In this document: positions 40,637-49,558 of the stretch, piece after piece
How the letters are laid out: each line of letters opens with the position of its first letter
Position numbering within the stretch: position 1 is the stretch's first letter
From: Paraburkholderia sp. DHOC27
Lineage (GTDB): Bacteria > Pseudomonadota > Gammaproteobacteria > Burkholderiales > Burkholderiaceae
DNA: 64,000 bases
NCBI RefSeq assembly: GCF_003429005.1
Contig: NZ_QVQV01000001.1
Location: 1,615,348 to 1,679,347 of the forward strand
Reading direction: 5' to 3'
The notes under the pieces: generated by a model
Told to the model about the DNA's origin: nothing
Seen by the model: the letters and a program-made list of their open reading frames with translations, nothing else
Database searches by the model: none
Program-made: the position numbers and the translations under genes

Positions 40637-41593
40637 TCAGGCTGCCAGCGCCCCGGCATTCTGCAATGCAAAGTCACGCGGCGACATGCCGTAGCGTGCC
40701 TTGAATGCGCGGCTAAAGTGCGCCGCGTCGGAAAAGCCGCAGCGGTAGGCCACTTCCTTCACTCGCACCGGGTGCTTCGCCGTGCCGCTTAATAGCCGTG
40801 CTGCCTGCTCCAGCCGCAGCGTCCACGCGTAGCGCATGGGTGAAAGGCCCGCGGTTTTCAACGCGCGGGTCAGCGCACTGGCCGACATGTTCAACTCGGC
40901 GGCGATGCCGTTCACGCTGAGATCGGGATCAGCGAGAGAACGCAATACGATCTGTCTGGTGCGCAACACGGTGAGGGCGTTAGCTCGTCCGCGTGCTGCA
41001 TCGTCAGCATTTTCCAGCACCACGTCCAGCAGATCGAGGCACTGCTGGCCGAAGCGCTCCCGCAACGTTTGACTCGTCGCGCCCGCCTGCCGGGCGGTGC
41101 GCGCCATGAATTCGCGCACGGCTTGCACGTCGGCCGAAAACAGATTCGCCAGGTGCGGCTCGTGAAAACTGTAGCGCAGCCCACGGTCCTTCAACGCGTT
41201 GCGCGGCATGCGCAGCAGGGCGACACGCGTCATGTCGGAGTAGTGATCGCTGAAGCTGTATGAAGGGTCGACCATCAGCATGCTGCCCGCGTCGAAACGG
41301 TGCATGCGTCCGTTTTGCTCGATGGTGACCGAGCCGCTTTGCACGACCTTGAGAAACACATGCTCGCCGAGCTGTGCCCGATGACGCGGCGCCGCCGACA
41401 GACTCACAGCGGCCAGTTCTGCGTCACCGATACATAGGTCTCCTGCCGGATGCCAGTCCACCGAGGCAGAATCCATGGCGGACGTGGACGCGTGAAAACG
41501 GCAATCAATCCCTTCTGCCTGCATGTGATCGATCCACGTGCCTCGATCCAGCGGGCGGCCGCACCACTCGCTCACCACAGCGCGGTCGTTCAT
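40637..41593 (-). CDS. AraC-family transcriptional regulator
   Basis: 318 aa. An N-terminal AraC_binding_2-type domain (HVFLKVVQSGSVTIEQNGRMHRFDAGSMLMVD) precedes the C-terminal HTH pair (SVNGIAAELNMSASALTRALKTAG and VKEVAYRCGFSDAAHFSRAFKARYGMSPRDF). It resembles FeaR/NphR-type activators of amine or aromatic catabolism. It diverges from a GMC oxidoreductase 258 bp away, its likely target. Confidence 0.87.
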   Translation of the reverse strand: MNDRAVVSEWCGRPLDRGTWIDHMQAEGIDCRFHASTSAMDSASVDWHPAGDLCIGDAELAAVSLSAAPRHRAQLGEHVFLKVVQSGSVTIEQNGRMHRFDAGSMLMVDPSYSFSDHYSDMTRVALLRMPRNALKDRGLRYSFHEPHLANLFSADVQAVREFMARTARQAGATSQTLRERFGQQCLDLLDVVLENADDAARGRANALTVLRTRQIVLRSLADPDLSVNGIAAELNMSASALTRALKTAGLSPMRYAWTLRLEQAARLLSGTAKHPVRVKEVAYRCGFSDAAHFSRAFKARYGMSPRDFALQNAGALAA

Positions 41594-41851
41594 GTGCTTC
41601 TCCTAACCATTTCGCAAACAGCCCTGAATTATGCCCGCTCGCCGGTGATCCTGCTGAAGGCGGCTTCGCCTTGCCGTAGCGCTAAAGGGGCGGAATGCGA
41701 TGCGTCGTGCACCAGTTTGCGACAACGACGCGCGTTAGAGACAAGTGATCTGCCGCAGCGAGGCAACGTGGCCCCGATTCCCGCCGGTAAGCTGGGACCC
41801 CTTTGAAATCGTCATCGACACGCTTCGATACGGCCAACATTGGGAGTCCGC

Positions 41852-43453
41852 ATGGATACGGTCACGCAGGAAGCCTTCGCCGCACAGGTTCGACACAATC
41901 AACAGGAGCAGGCCGCACGCATCACGGTGCCTTTCGATTTCATCGTATGCGGGGCCGGCACGTCCGGCTGCGTGGTGGCGGCGCGGCTAGCGGCAGACCC
42001 CACGGTGCGTGTCCTGCTGATCGAGGCAGGCGGCCACGACGAGAGCGAACTGGTGCAGAACCCCAATTGCTGGCCGATGACCTTGGGCGGCGCGATGGAC
42101 TGGGGCTTCGTCGCGCAGGCCAACCCGCGTCTGAACGACCGTGCGATTGGGTATTCGATGGGCAAGGTGCTCGGCGGCGGCTCCAGCATCAATGTCTCGA
42201 CATGGTCGCGCGGTCATCGGGCCGACTGGGATTTCTACGCCGCCGCCGCGGACGATGATGCGTGGAGTTATCGCACGGTGCTCGACCTGTATCGCAACCG
42301 CATCGAGCAATGGGTGGGCGCGCCGGACCCCGACTATCGCGGTCAGCATGGCACGGTGCGCGTGCAGCCGGCGCAGGAGCCGTTGCCGTTTTCCGACTGC
42401 CTGATGGCGGCTGCGGAATCGGTGGGACTCACGCGGTTCGCCAACGCGAATGGCCGCATGATGGAAGCGGACGGCGGCTGCGCGCTGGTGGATGAAACGC
42501 TGCACAACGGCAAACGGCAGTCCATCTTCCGCTCCTACGTGTACCCGCTGATGACGCGGCCCAATCTGACCGTGCTGAGCGAGGCGCACGTCACGCGTGT
42601 GCTGTTCGACGGCCGGCGCGCGCGCAAGGTCGAATTCAGCTATCAGGGCGCCGTCGTGACAGCAGAAGCGACGCGCGAGGTGGTGGTCTCGCTCGGCGCA
42701 ATCCACACGCCCAAGCTGTTGATGCAATCCGGCATCGGCCCTGCCGATGAATTGAAACAGGCCGACATCACCGCATTGCAAATCCTGGAGGGGGTGGGAC
42801 GCAATCTGCACGATCACGTGGCGATTGCTTCGGTGTGGGCCAGCGAGGGCGACGTGCTGGGCAGTGCGCCGCGCAGCCAGACGGCGTGCTTCTGGAAGAG
42901 CCGTCCGGAACTGGATAGCCCGAACTTTTATACCTACGCCAGCTCGGGCGCTTACCTCACGCCGGAAAACGCCGCGCGCGCCGATCTGCCGGCGCACTGC
43001 TGGACGCAACTCATCGGCATGCGTCCGCAGAGCCGTGGCCGCATCCATCTCACAGGCGCGGCCGCCACGGATCCGGTACGGATCGACGCCAACTATCTAG
43101 GCGATGCGCAGGATATGGCTGACCTGATCAGCGGCCTGACATTCGCGCGCGAGATGGGCAGCGCACCGGCGCTGGCGGGACGCAATGGGCATCACGTCGC
43201 GCCGCATTCCTTCGATGACGCGGATTTGACGCAATACATCCGCAACGGACTCACGACATTCTGGCATCAGAGCGGCACGGCGAGGATGGGGTGCGATGCC
43301 ATGTCGGTGGTGGATAGCAAGCTGCGGGTTTATGGCGTGGAAGGGTTACGCGTGGCAGACGCGTCCATTCTGCCGCGTGTGACCGCCGGCAACACAATGG
43401 CGCCATGCGTGGTGATCGGCGAGCAGGCCGCGCAGTTCATGCTCGAACGTTGA
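41852..43453 (+). CDS. GMC-family FAD oxidoreductase (choline dehydrogenase-like)
   Basis: 533 aa. FAD fold FDFIVCGAGTSGCVVAARL, GMC signature 1 (GKVLGGGSSINVSTWSRGH) and signature 2 (GAIHTPKLLMQSGIGP) are all present. The catalytic His is in FWHQSGTARMG; the second site is Asn in VTAGNTMAPCVVIGE. It oxidises an alcohol to an aldehyde or ketone, substrate unknown. An AraC regulator diverges from it. Its 3' end overlaps the convergent UdgX gene by 17 bp. Confidence 0.87.
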   Translation: MDTVTQEAFAAQVRHNQQEQAARITVPFDFIVCGAGTSGCVVAARLAADPTVRVLLIEAGGHDESELVQNPNCWPMTLGGAMDWGFVAQANPRLNDRAIGYSMGKVLGGGSSINVSTWSRGHRADWDFYAAAADDDAWSYRTVLDLYRNRIEQWVGAPDPDYRGQHGTVRVQPAQEPLPFSDCLMAAAESVGLTRFANANGRMMEADGGCALVDETLHNGKRQSIFRSYVYPLMTRPNLTVLSEAHVTRVLFDGRRARKVEFSYQGAVVTAEATREVVVSLGAIHTPKLLMQSGIGPADELKQADITALQILEGVGRNLHDHVAIASVWASEGDVLGSAPRSQTACFWKSRPELDSPNFYTYASSGAYLTPENAARADLPAHCWTQLIGMRPQSRGRIHLTGAAATDPVRIDANYLGDAQDMADLISGLTFAREMGSAPALAGRNGHHVAPHSFDDADLTQYIRNGLTTFWHQSGTARMGCDAMSVVDSKLRVYGVEGLRVADASILPRVTAGNTMAPCVVIGEQAAQFMLER

Positions 43454-45029
43454 CGTGATCATCGGGCGCATCCAGCAAGGCTGCTGCTTGAGCCAGCGCA
43501 TTGCGGATCGCGCCGGCGACCTGCTCGCGGCCTCCGGCATCGTCTCGACGCAGCGCGAACGACGGGTGATACGTCGCGATGACGTGCATGCCATTCAGTT
43601 CGAACGGCTTGCCGAGACAGGACTGCAAGCTGACTTTCTTGCCGAGTAACGCGCCTAATGCCGTGGCGCCAAGCGTGACGATGACCTCGGGCTGCACGCG
43701 TTGCACTTCGTGTTCGAGCCACATCGCGCACGCTTCGACTTCACGTTGCGCCGGTGTCTTGTGGATACGCCGTTTGCCGCGCGGCGTCCATTTGAAGTGC
43801 TTGACCGCGTTGGTCAGATAGAGGTCGCCGCGCGCGAGGCCCGCGCGCTCGATGACCTCATCGAGCAGTTGTCCCGCCGGTCCAACGAAGGGCCTGCCGC
43901 TCAGGTCTTCCTGGTCGCCCGGCTGTTCACCGAGCAACATGATGCGGGCGTTGGCGGGACCCTCGCCGTTTACCGGCTGGGTGGCGTGCTGCCAGAGTTC
44001 GCAGCGGCGGCAAGCGGCGAGCGAACTCGGCGCGGCGCGCATTGGCTGGGCGGCTTCGGCTTCAATGGGAATCACCTTGCCCTGCAAGGCTCCAACGCGA
44101 TGAGCCTGAGCGAGCCGCTGTGCGCCGCTTTTGGCGGCGCTGATCATCTCAGGAATGAGCGGGCCTTCGGGCAAACCTTTCCAGTAGCGAACCGGCATGT
44201 GTTGATGCAGCGCCGTTTCGTTGAGCCGCGCAGGATTGAAGGTGCTGCGGTAGTAGGCGAGCCACAGTGCCTCAGCCGCGTCAGGCGCAATCGCGCCGCG
44301 CTGTGCGTGATCGTGCTGCAGATGCAACGTGGCGCCATCCCACGACGCGGCGCCCGACGGCGTTGCGATCAGCCAGCGCGCGCTGCCCATGCGTTGGGCG
44401 AACTGCTCGGCGCCCCACGCGAGAATGTCGTGCGCCGGTTCATACCAGGCGATGTACTCCGGCTCACCCTCCGCCACCTCCGCACACTGACGAAAACGCA
44501 CGTACGCGATCATGTCGTGCTTGTCACGCCGTACGGCCTTGGCCACGTGATGCAGACGGGCACCGTCGATATCGGCAGGCGAGGCCACCGCGCGATCACC
44601 GTGATGCCATCGCCAGATGACCTTGTAGAGAAACGCCCAGCGACGCGCGTCCCGATACAGTGCCGCGTCATTGAGCTGCGCGGCGAGCGCCTTCGAGATG
44701 CGCACCACCGGAGCGAGCGTGGTGGATGCTTCGGATGGAGGTTGCGCCGTTCGGTCAGCGCGCTCTGATGCGTTGCCCGCGCTTTCGCTCAATGAATCGG
44801 TACCGAAGTCGAACGAACCGCTGGTCTGCCGCTGACGAAGCGTTTCGGTTTCGGTTTCGGTTTCGGTTTCGGTGTCGGCTTCGGCATCGCCCTCGTCATG
44901 GTTCGCGGCACCGTGCGCAGCGACGCCAACCTGCCAGTCGATCATCTCCGGCGGCACGTTCGCGGCCAGCATCCGCAGGGCCGCCGCGCGCCACTCAGGG
45001 TAGGTGTTGTCGAAGACGATGGTCTGCAT
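43437..45029 (-). CDS. DUF4130 - UdgX-type uracil-DNA glycosylase fusion
   Basis: 530 aa. Residues about 105-320 form DUF4130 (DARRWAFLYKVIWRWHHGDRA, FNPARLNETALHQHMPVRYW), which often accompanies the radical SAM protein encoded just upstream. Residues 335-520 form a family 4-like uracil-DNA glycosylase. It shows Cys340-x2-Cys343, GEQPGDQEDLSG (367-378) and KRRIH (419-423). In UdgX that motif's His bonds covalently to the abasic site, so His423 is the candidate. TYHPS ends the site. Residues 53-63 are a (Thr-Glu) run. It follows the radical SAM gene by 27 bp, under the same LexA box. Confidence 0.88.
   Translation of the reverse strand: MQTIVFDNTYPEWRAAALRMLAANVPPEMIDWQVGVAAHGAANHDEGDAEADTETETETETETLRQRQTSGSFDFGTDSLSESAGNASERADRTAQPPSEASTTLAPVVRISKALAAQLNDAALYRDARRWAFLYKVIWRWHHGDRAVASPADIDGARLHHVAKAVRRDKHDMIAYVRFRQCAEVAEGEPEYIAWYEPAHDILAWGAEQFAQRMGSARWLIATPSGAASWDGATLHLQHDHAQRGAIAPDAAEALWLAYYRSTFNPARLNETALHQHMPVRYWKGLPEGPLIPEMISAAKSGAQRLAQAHRVGALQGKVIPIEAEAAQPMRAAPSSLAACRRCELWQHATQPVNGEGPANARIMLLGEQPGDQEDLSGRPFVGPAGQLLDEVIERAGLARGDLYLTNAVKHFKWTPRGKRRIHKTPAQREVEACAMWLEHEVQRVQPEVIVTLGATALGALLGKKVSLQSCLGKPFELNGMHVIATYHPSFALRRDDAGGREQVAGAIRNALAQAAALLDAPDDHVNVRA
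44841..44873 (-). repeat. Hexanucleotide microsatellite (Thr-Glu codons)
   Basis: About five copies of a 6-bp unit (ACCGAA on the coding strand) encode alternating Thr-Glu inside the DUF4130-UdgX gene. Copy changes would lengthen or shorten the acidic linker without shifting the frame. Confidence 0.8.
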
Positions 45030-45056
45030 CGAAGCGCCGAGGGTACGCGTGCGCGC

Positions 45057-46268
45057 TTACAGCAGCGCAAGTTGCTCGGGCGGCGGCGTCAGGCTCCGGC
45101 GCAGCTGCTCCGATGACACTTCTTTGAGCGGCGCCCGATAGTCCTGCGTCACGATGAACGGTTTGATTTTGGCCATCGAACAGCGCAACTGCACGAGGTC
45201 CTGATAACGCACCGCACGCAAACGACGCAGCTCGACGAGCCGTTGCGCGTTGCGCATGCCGATGCCGGGCACGCGCGCGATCATGCGCAGCGGCGCGCGG
45301 TTCAGGTCGACCGGAAACTGATGCCGGTGTGAGATGGCCCACGCGAGCTTGGGGTCGATATCGAGCGCGAGGGTGCCGGTTTTGCCGAACAGTTCAGCCG
45401 CGTTGAAGCCGTAGCCGCGCAGCAGGAAGTCGGCCTGATACAGACGATGTTCGCGCAGCAACGGGGGCGCCTGCGCGGGCAGGGCAGATGGACTATCCGG
45501 AATGGGACTGAAGGCCGAATAGTAGACCCGCTTCAAACCATAAGCGCCGTAGAGCGTCTCGGCGGTGTGCAGGATGGTGCGGTCGTCCGTGGTGTCCGCG
45601 CCGACGATCATCTGCGTGCTCTGACCCGCGGGCGCAAACTTTGGCGCCTTCTTGTCTGCGAGCGATTCTTCCTGCCCGAGCCGGATCGAGCCCATAGCGA
45701 GCTTGATGGTGCGCACGCTCTTTTCTGGCGCGAGCTGTTCGAGGCTGACCTCCGTGGGCAGTTCGATATTGACGCTCAAGCGATCCGCGTATTTGCCCGC
45801 CTGGGCGATCAACTCGGGATCAGCGTCGGGAATCGTTTTCAGATGCACGTAGCCGCGAAACTGATGATCTTCACGCAGCGAACGCGCCACCTGGACCAGC
45901 TGCTCCATCGTGTAGTTCGACGACTGGATGATGCCCGAGCTGAGAAACAGCCCGTCGATATAGTTGCGCCGGTAAAAATCCAGCGTCAGCGTCACGACTT
46001 CTTCTGGCGTGAAGCGTGCGCGCGGGACGTTGCTGGAGCGCCGGTTGACGCAGTACTGGCAGTCGTACAGGCAGAAATTGGTGAGCAGGATTTTCAGCAA
46101 GGACACGCAGCGGCCGTCTGGCGTGAAGCTATGGCAGATGCCCGCGCCGGTGCTCGCGCCCAGACCGGCACCGCCGCGCGAATTGCGTTTAGGTGCGCCG
46201 CTGCTGGCGCAGGACGCGTCGTACTTCGCCGCGTCCGCCAATACCTCGAGCTTGCTGGAGAGATCCAT
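45057..46268 (-). CDS. Radical SAM protein of the putative DNA modification/repair family
   Basis: 403 aa. The radical SAM cluster is Cys66-x3-Cys70-x2-Cys73 (NFCLYDCQYCVNRR). An N-terminal stretch contains further Cys residues (DASCASSGA, GICHSFTPDGRC). The C-terminus has a helix-hairpin-helix DNA-binding motif (VPGIGMRNAQRLVELRRL, about 345-365). This matches the TIGR03916-type family associated with DUF4130/UdgX partners; the reaction is unproven. The start is the ATG at 46268, with the perfect LexA box 15-30 bp upstream, so SOS control is very likely. It is the first gene of a two-gene operon. Confidence 0.9.
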   Translation of the reverse strand: MDLSSKLEVLADAAKYDASCASSGAPKRNSRGGAGLGASTGAGICHSFTPDGRCVSLLKILLTNFCLYDCQYCVNRRSSNVPRARFTPEEVVTLTLDFYRRNYIDGLFLSSGIIQSSNYTMEQLVQVARSLREDHQFRGYVHLKTIPDADPELIAQAGKYADRLSVNIELPTEVSLEQLAPEKSVRTIKLAMGSIRLGQEESLADKKAPKFAPAGQSTQMIVGADTTDDRTILHTAETLYGAYGLKRVYYSAFSPIPDSPSALPAQAPPLLREHRLYQADFLLRGYGFNAAELFGKTGTLALDIDPKLAWAISHRHQFPVDLNRAPLRMIARVPGIGMRNAQRLVELRRLRAVRYQDLVQLRCSMAKIKPFIVTQDYRAPLKEVSSEQLRRSLTPPPEQLALL

Positions 46269-46282
46269 ACCGCCATCAATTA

Positions 46283-46298
46283 CTGTATGTATATACAG
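46283..46298 (-). promoter_or_regulatory. LexA (SOS) box
   Basis: CTGTATGTATATACAG has the CTGT-N8-ACAG form with an alternating AT centre, the E. coli-type LexA consensus. It lies 15-30 bp upstream of the radical SAM start codon. LexA repression of the radical SAM-UdgX operon, relieved by DNA damage, is the straightforward reading. Confidence 0.9.
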
Positions 46299-46489
46299 TA
46301 TTCTAACGCTGCGGTAGCGTGATGCAAGGCCTTTTTCTGGCTCCCATCCGGGGCGATGGGCATGCACGTTGCGGTGTTGCGTGACCCACGAAGGCGACGC
46401 CTGGGCGGACCCAAACGCTCGGCCTTCGCGAGATCTCTGATGTTCCGGGCGGACCTCGAGAATCAGAGGCTAGCTACCTGCCTCAAACG

Positions 46490-46522
46490 CCCAAGGTCAG
46501 CCCGAAGTCCACCCGAGGTCCA
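46490..46522 (-). repeat. 11-bp tandem repeat downstream of the lipoprotein gene
   Basis: Three units on the plus strand: CCCAAGGTCAG, CCCGAAGTCCA and CCCGAGGTCCA. The array begins about 37 bp beyond the stop of the minus-strand lipoprotein gene at 46559. Confidence 0.65.
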
Positions 46523-46558
46523 CTCAAACCCGGCGACAAACCAATCGCAGCAGGTCTG

Positions 46559-47986
46559 CTACTTCTTCGCGCCGCCGAGCAAGCCGCCCACTGCACCTGT
46601 CACGGGCGACAACAGCCCGGTCGCCGCGCCAGTGACCGCCGAGGTGGTCGACGTGAGGCCCGCAATCGTGCTCGTGACCGGGCTCGCGCTGCCGCCCGAT
46701 GCAGTCCCGTTGCTGGATTTGCCGGTCGTCGCAGAGGTCGTGGTTGCGGGGCTGGTCGCCGAACCCAGTGACGAAGTGACCGTCGTCAGCAGGCCGGTGA
46801 CGGGCGCGAGCGGGCTGCTGGTGCCGCCGGTGGCCGAAGTGAGCGAGCCGGTCGCGCTCGTCGCCAGCGTCGTGACCGGCGAAAGCACGCTGCCCACCGT
46901 CGCGCCGGTGCCGGTTGCCGCGCCGAGCGTGGCGACCGCAGTCGAAACCGTCGAGAGCGGATTGGCTGCCGTGCCGCCCGAGGTCAGGCCACCCACCGAG
47001 GCAACCGTCGAGCCCGTGTTAGACACCGTGCTGCCGAGGCCGCTGACCACCGGGTTGCCCGCGCCGCTCGCGCCCAGCAGCCCGCCCACCTGGGCGACGC
47101 CGCCGCCGACATTGGCCAGCACCGTGTTCACGGGCGCGCCCAGACCGGTGGTCGCGCCGAGCGTTTGCGTGGTTTGCACCGCCATTGATTCGATGGTTTC
47201 GATGCTCTTGCTGGTGTCCATCGTCACCTGGGAAACCGGACCCGAAGAAAGCGCCGTGCCGAGCGTCGCGCCGCCCTGGGTGACGCCGGCCCCGAGCGCG
47301 TCGACCGTGGCGGCAAGCGGCGTCGTCACGCCCGCGACGGGCGCGAGCGGGCCGGTGCCGAGGCTGTTCACCAGTTGGCCGGTGCTGCTGACCGCCTTGC
47401 CGGCATCGCTGACGGTGCCGCCTACGCTTGTCAGCGTGACGCCCACGCCGTTCGTGCCGGTCCCCAGTTGACCGAGCCCTTGCGACACGCCATTGCCCAG
47501 GTTGCTGACTGCCGCGCCCGTATCGACGAGGATGCCGCCCGCGGCCTGAGTGGTTTGGGGATTGAGACCGGGCACCGTCTGCCCGGCAATCACGCTGCCC
47601 GCGCCGGACACCGTATTGCCCGCCGAGCTGATGACGTTGCCCGCGTGGTCGACTACCTGGCTTGCTGCGTTGGCGGTCGGGGTCGTCCCTGTCGTGCTGC
47701 CGGTGCCTGGGTTGCTGCCCGGGTTGCCCCCGCCTGTGCTGGTCGTCGTGAGACCGGTTGAACCGCCGCCGGTGCTGCCTGCGGCCGTTGCGAGGTCGCC
47801 GCTGCCGGAGCCGTTGGTGGAGCCGGTACTGCCGCTCGCCAGGGCACCGCTGCCGCTGCTGCCGCCGGCGCTGCCGGTGCCAGAACTCAGCGTGCCGGAA
47901 CCGCCGCAGGCGCTGAGGGACAACATGGCGGCCAGGGTGGTCGCGATCAAGCTGGTACGTAACGTACCGTCGGTGTGAATCTTCAT
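46559..47986 (-). CDS. Repeat-rich 'collagen-like' lipoprotein
   Basis: 475 aa. The lipobox is LSACGG (Cys27), so the mature protein is probably lipid-anchored. A Gly/Ser/Thr linker (residues 28-105) leads to a repetitive body of NAGNVISSAGNTVSGAG, NLGNGVSQGLGQLGTGTN and LAPVAGVTTPLA-type modules, all rich in Gly, Thr, Val and Ala. Databases usually name these collagen-like triple-helix-repeat proteins, but regular Gly-X-Y triplets are not evident. The C-terminus repeats LSPVTGAVGGLLGG. It is a paralogue of 53968-55413 and 63388-64000. A surface structural or adhesive role is only a guess. Confidence 0.82.
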   Translation of the reverse strand: MKIHTDGTLRTSLIATTLAAMLSLSACGGSGTLSSGTGSAGGSSGSGALASGSTGSTNGSGSGDLATAAGSTGGGSTGLTTTSTGGGNPGSNPGTGSTTGTTPTANAASQVVDHAGNVISSAGNTVSGAGSVIAGQTVPGLNPQTTQAAGGILVDTGAAVSNLGNGVSQGLGQLGTGTNGVGVTLTSVGGTVSDAGKAVSSTGQLVNSLGTGPLAPVAGVTTPLAATVDALGAGVTQGGATLGTALSSGPVSQVTMDTSKSIETIESMAVQTTQTLGATTGLGAPVNTVLANVGGGVAQVGGLLGASGAGNPVVSGLGSTVSNTGSTVASVGGLTSGGTAANPLSTVSTAVATLGAATGTGATVGSVLSPVTTLATSATGSLTSATGGTSSPLAPVTGLLTTVTSSLGSATSPATTTSATTGKSSNGTASGGSASPVTSTIAGLTSTTSAVTGAATGLLSPVTGAVGGLLGGAKK

Positions 47987-48286
47987 TTAGCCCTCAACTC
48001 TCAGTGTCATTATGTAGTGCTGCTTTTTGCGGCAGCTGACTACGTCAACGGCAGTCCTGAGAGGAAATTAAGGTGGGTTTTCCCGAAGAGTGGGTTATTT
48101 CTTCGAAGAAAGCCGGCACAGCGCACGCGTGTGCAAACACACGTTTGATCTCACCGCTCACAACCCGGCACTGCGTGGCACGTCACGGTGCGGTGCGTAT
48201 CCGCGAACGTAAGGGCGCCGTGTAAACTGCGTGGGACTAATGTTTCGGATTGTTCGCGTAACTTCGCAAATCGAAAAGGGGATGTC

Positions 48287-49300
48287 ATGGCAGGAGACGA
48301 AATCGTCTGGGGTATCCTGGGCGCCGCAAAGATCAACGACAAGGTGGTTGTGCCGATGCACGAGGCGCCGAAATGCCGCGTCAAGGGCATTGCATCGCGC
48401 TCGCCTGAGAAGGGGCGCGAAGCGGCCGCGAAATACGGCCTGGCAGTGGCCTACGAGAGCTACGAGGCGCTGCTCGCAGACCCGGAAATCGACGCGGTCT
48501 ATATTCCGTTGCCCAATCATCTGCACGTGGAATGGACCATCAAGGCGGTCGAGGCGGGCAAGCACGTGTTGTGTGAAAAGCCGATCGGACTGGATGCTCA
48601 GGAGGTCGAACGATTGATTGCTGCGCGCGACGCGACGGGCCGATATATTCAGGAAGCCTTCATGGTTCGCACGCACCCGCAATGGCTGAAGGTGCGCAGC
48701 CTGATCGACGCAGGCGCGATTGGCGAATTGCGCGCGGTGACCGGCGGTTTCACTTATCACAACACGAACCCGGACAATATCCGCAACCAGAGTGAATTTG
48801 GTGGCGGCGGTCTGCTCGATATTGGCTGCTATCCGATCACGACCTCACGCTTTATCGTGGGCCGTGAACCAGGACGCGTGGTGGCGATGATCGAGCAGGA
48901 TCCCGTCTTCAAGGTAGACCGGCTGGGCTCGGTGTTGATGGACTTTGGCGGGGTGCAGGCGAGTTTCTTTTATTCGACGCAGGTGCATCCGTATCAGCGC
49001 ATGCAGTTTCACGGCACCAAGGGGCGCATCGAGATCGAGATTCCGTTCAATGCACCTCATGACCGGCCGACGCGTCTGCTGGTGAGCGAAAACACCAGCG
49101 CCGGCGCTTCCACCGAGACCTGGCTGGAGATCCCCGCCTGCGATCAATATGGCGTCGCAGCGGCCACGTTTGCCGAAGCGATCCTGAGTGGCGGCGCGCA
49201 GGCCATCCCGCTCGAAGATGCGCGCGCCAACATGCGGGTGATCGACGCGGTATTCCGCTCGGCACGCTCGGGGGCGTGGGAGCGGATTGCGGAAGGTTGA
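48287..49300 (+). CDS. Gfo/Idh/MocA-family oxidoreductase
   Basis: 337 aa. The NAD(P) Rossmann domain starts VWGILGAAKINDKVVVP and includes AVYIPLPNHLHVEWTIKAVEAGKHVLCEKPIGLD, with the catalytic Lys in CEKP. A second alpha/beta domain follows (GGGGLLDIGCYPITTSRF). It oxidises or reduces a sugar, inositol or related polyol, specificity unknown. It starts at the ATG at 48287; the upstream frame is not family-like. Its stop codon heads a short tandem repeat. Confidence 0.88.
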   Translation: MAGDEIVWGILGAAKINDKVVVPMHEAPKCRVKGIASRSPEKGREAAAKYGLAVAYESYEALLADPEIDAVYIPLPNHLHVEWTIKAVEAGKHVLCEKPIGLDAQEVERLIAARDATGRYIQEAFMVRTHPQWLKVRSLIDAGAIGELRAVTGGFTYHNTNPDNIRNQSEFGGGGLLDIGCYPITTSRFIVGREPGRVVAMIEQDPVFKVDRLGSVLMDFGGVQASFFYSTQVHPYQRMQFHGTKGRIEIEIPFNAPHDRPTRLLVSENTSAGASTETWLEIPACDQYGVAAATFAEAILSGGAQAIPLEDARANMRVIDAVFRSARSGAWERIAEG

Positions 49301-49360
49301 CTGAGGTTGATTAAGGTTGACTGAAGGGCCAATAGAAGGACCAATTGAAGGTGCCGACTG
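49291..49360 (+). repeat. Tandem repeat starting with the oxidoreductase stop codon
   Basis: Three 10-bp units (GGAAGGTTGA with the true stop, CTGAGGTTGA, TTAAGGTTGA) are followed by two 12-bp units (AAGGGCCAATAG, AAGGACCAATTG) and one of 13 bp. A stop triplet occurs in most units. Confidence 0.82.
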
Positions 49361-49558
49361 AAACGCCCGCGCGAGCTATTCGTCTCGCGTGCGGGCGCGG
49401 CGCGACGGCCTGTTTTTGCCTGTTTTTGCCGCGAGGCACGGCTGCGGGCCGCGCAGCGCGTTCGCGGGCGTTGCGATATTCTCCAGACTCATTCCCAGCT
49501 GACCCTTGGCGCCGAATTGCCGTGTGGCGCGTCGCGTCAGCCCTTACCGAGGACTACC

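Noticed and set aside
46356..47471. A 371-aa Pro/Val-rich plus-strand frame
   Set aside because: It is antisense to the lipoprotein gene at 46559-47986, which has a lipobox and paralogues. The frame lacks a start region.
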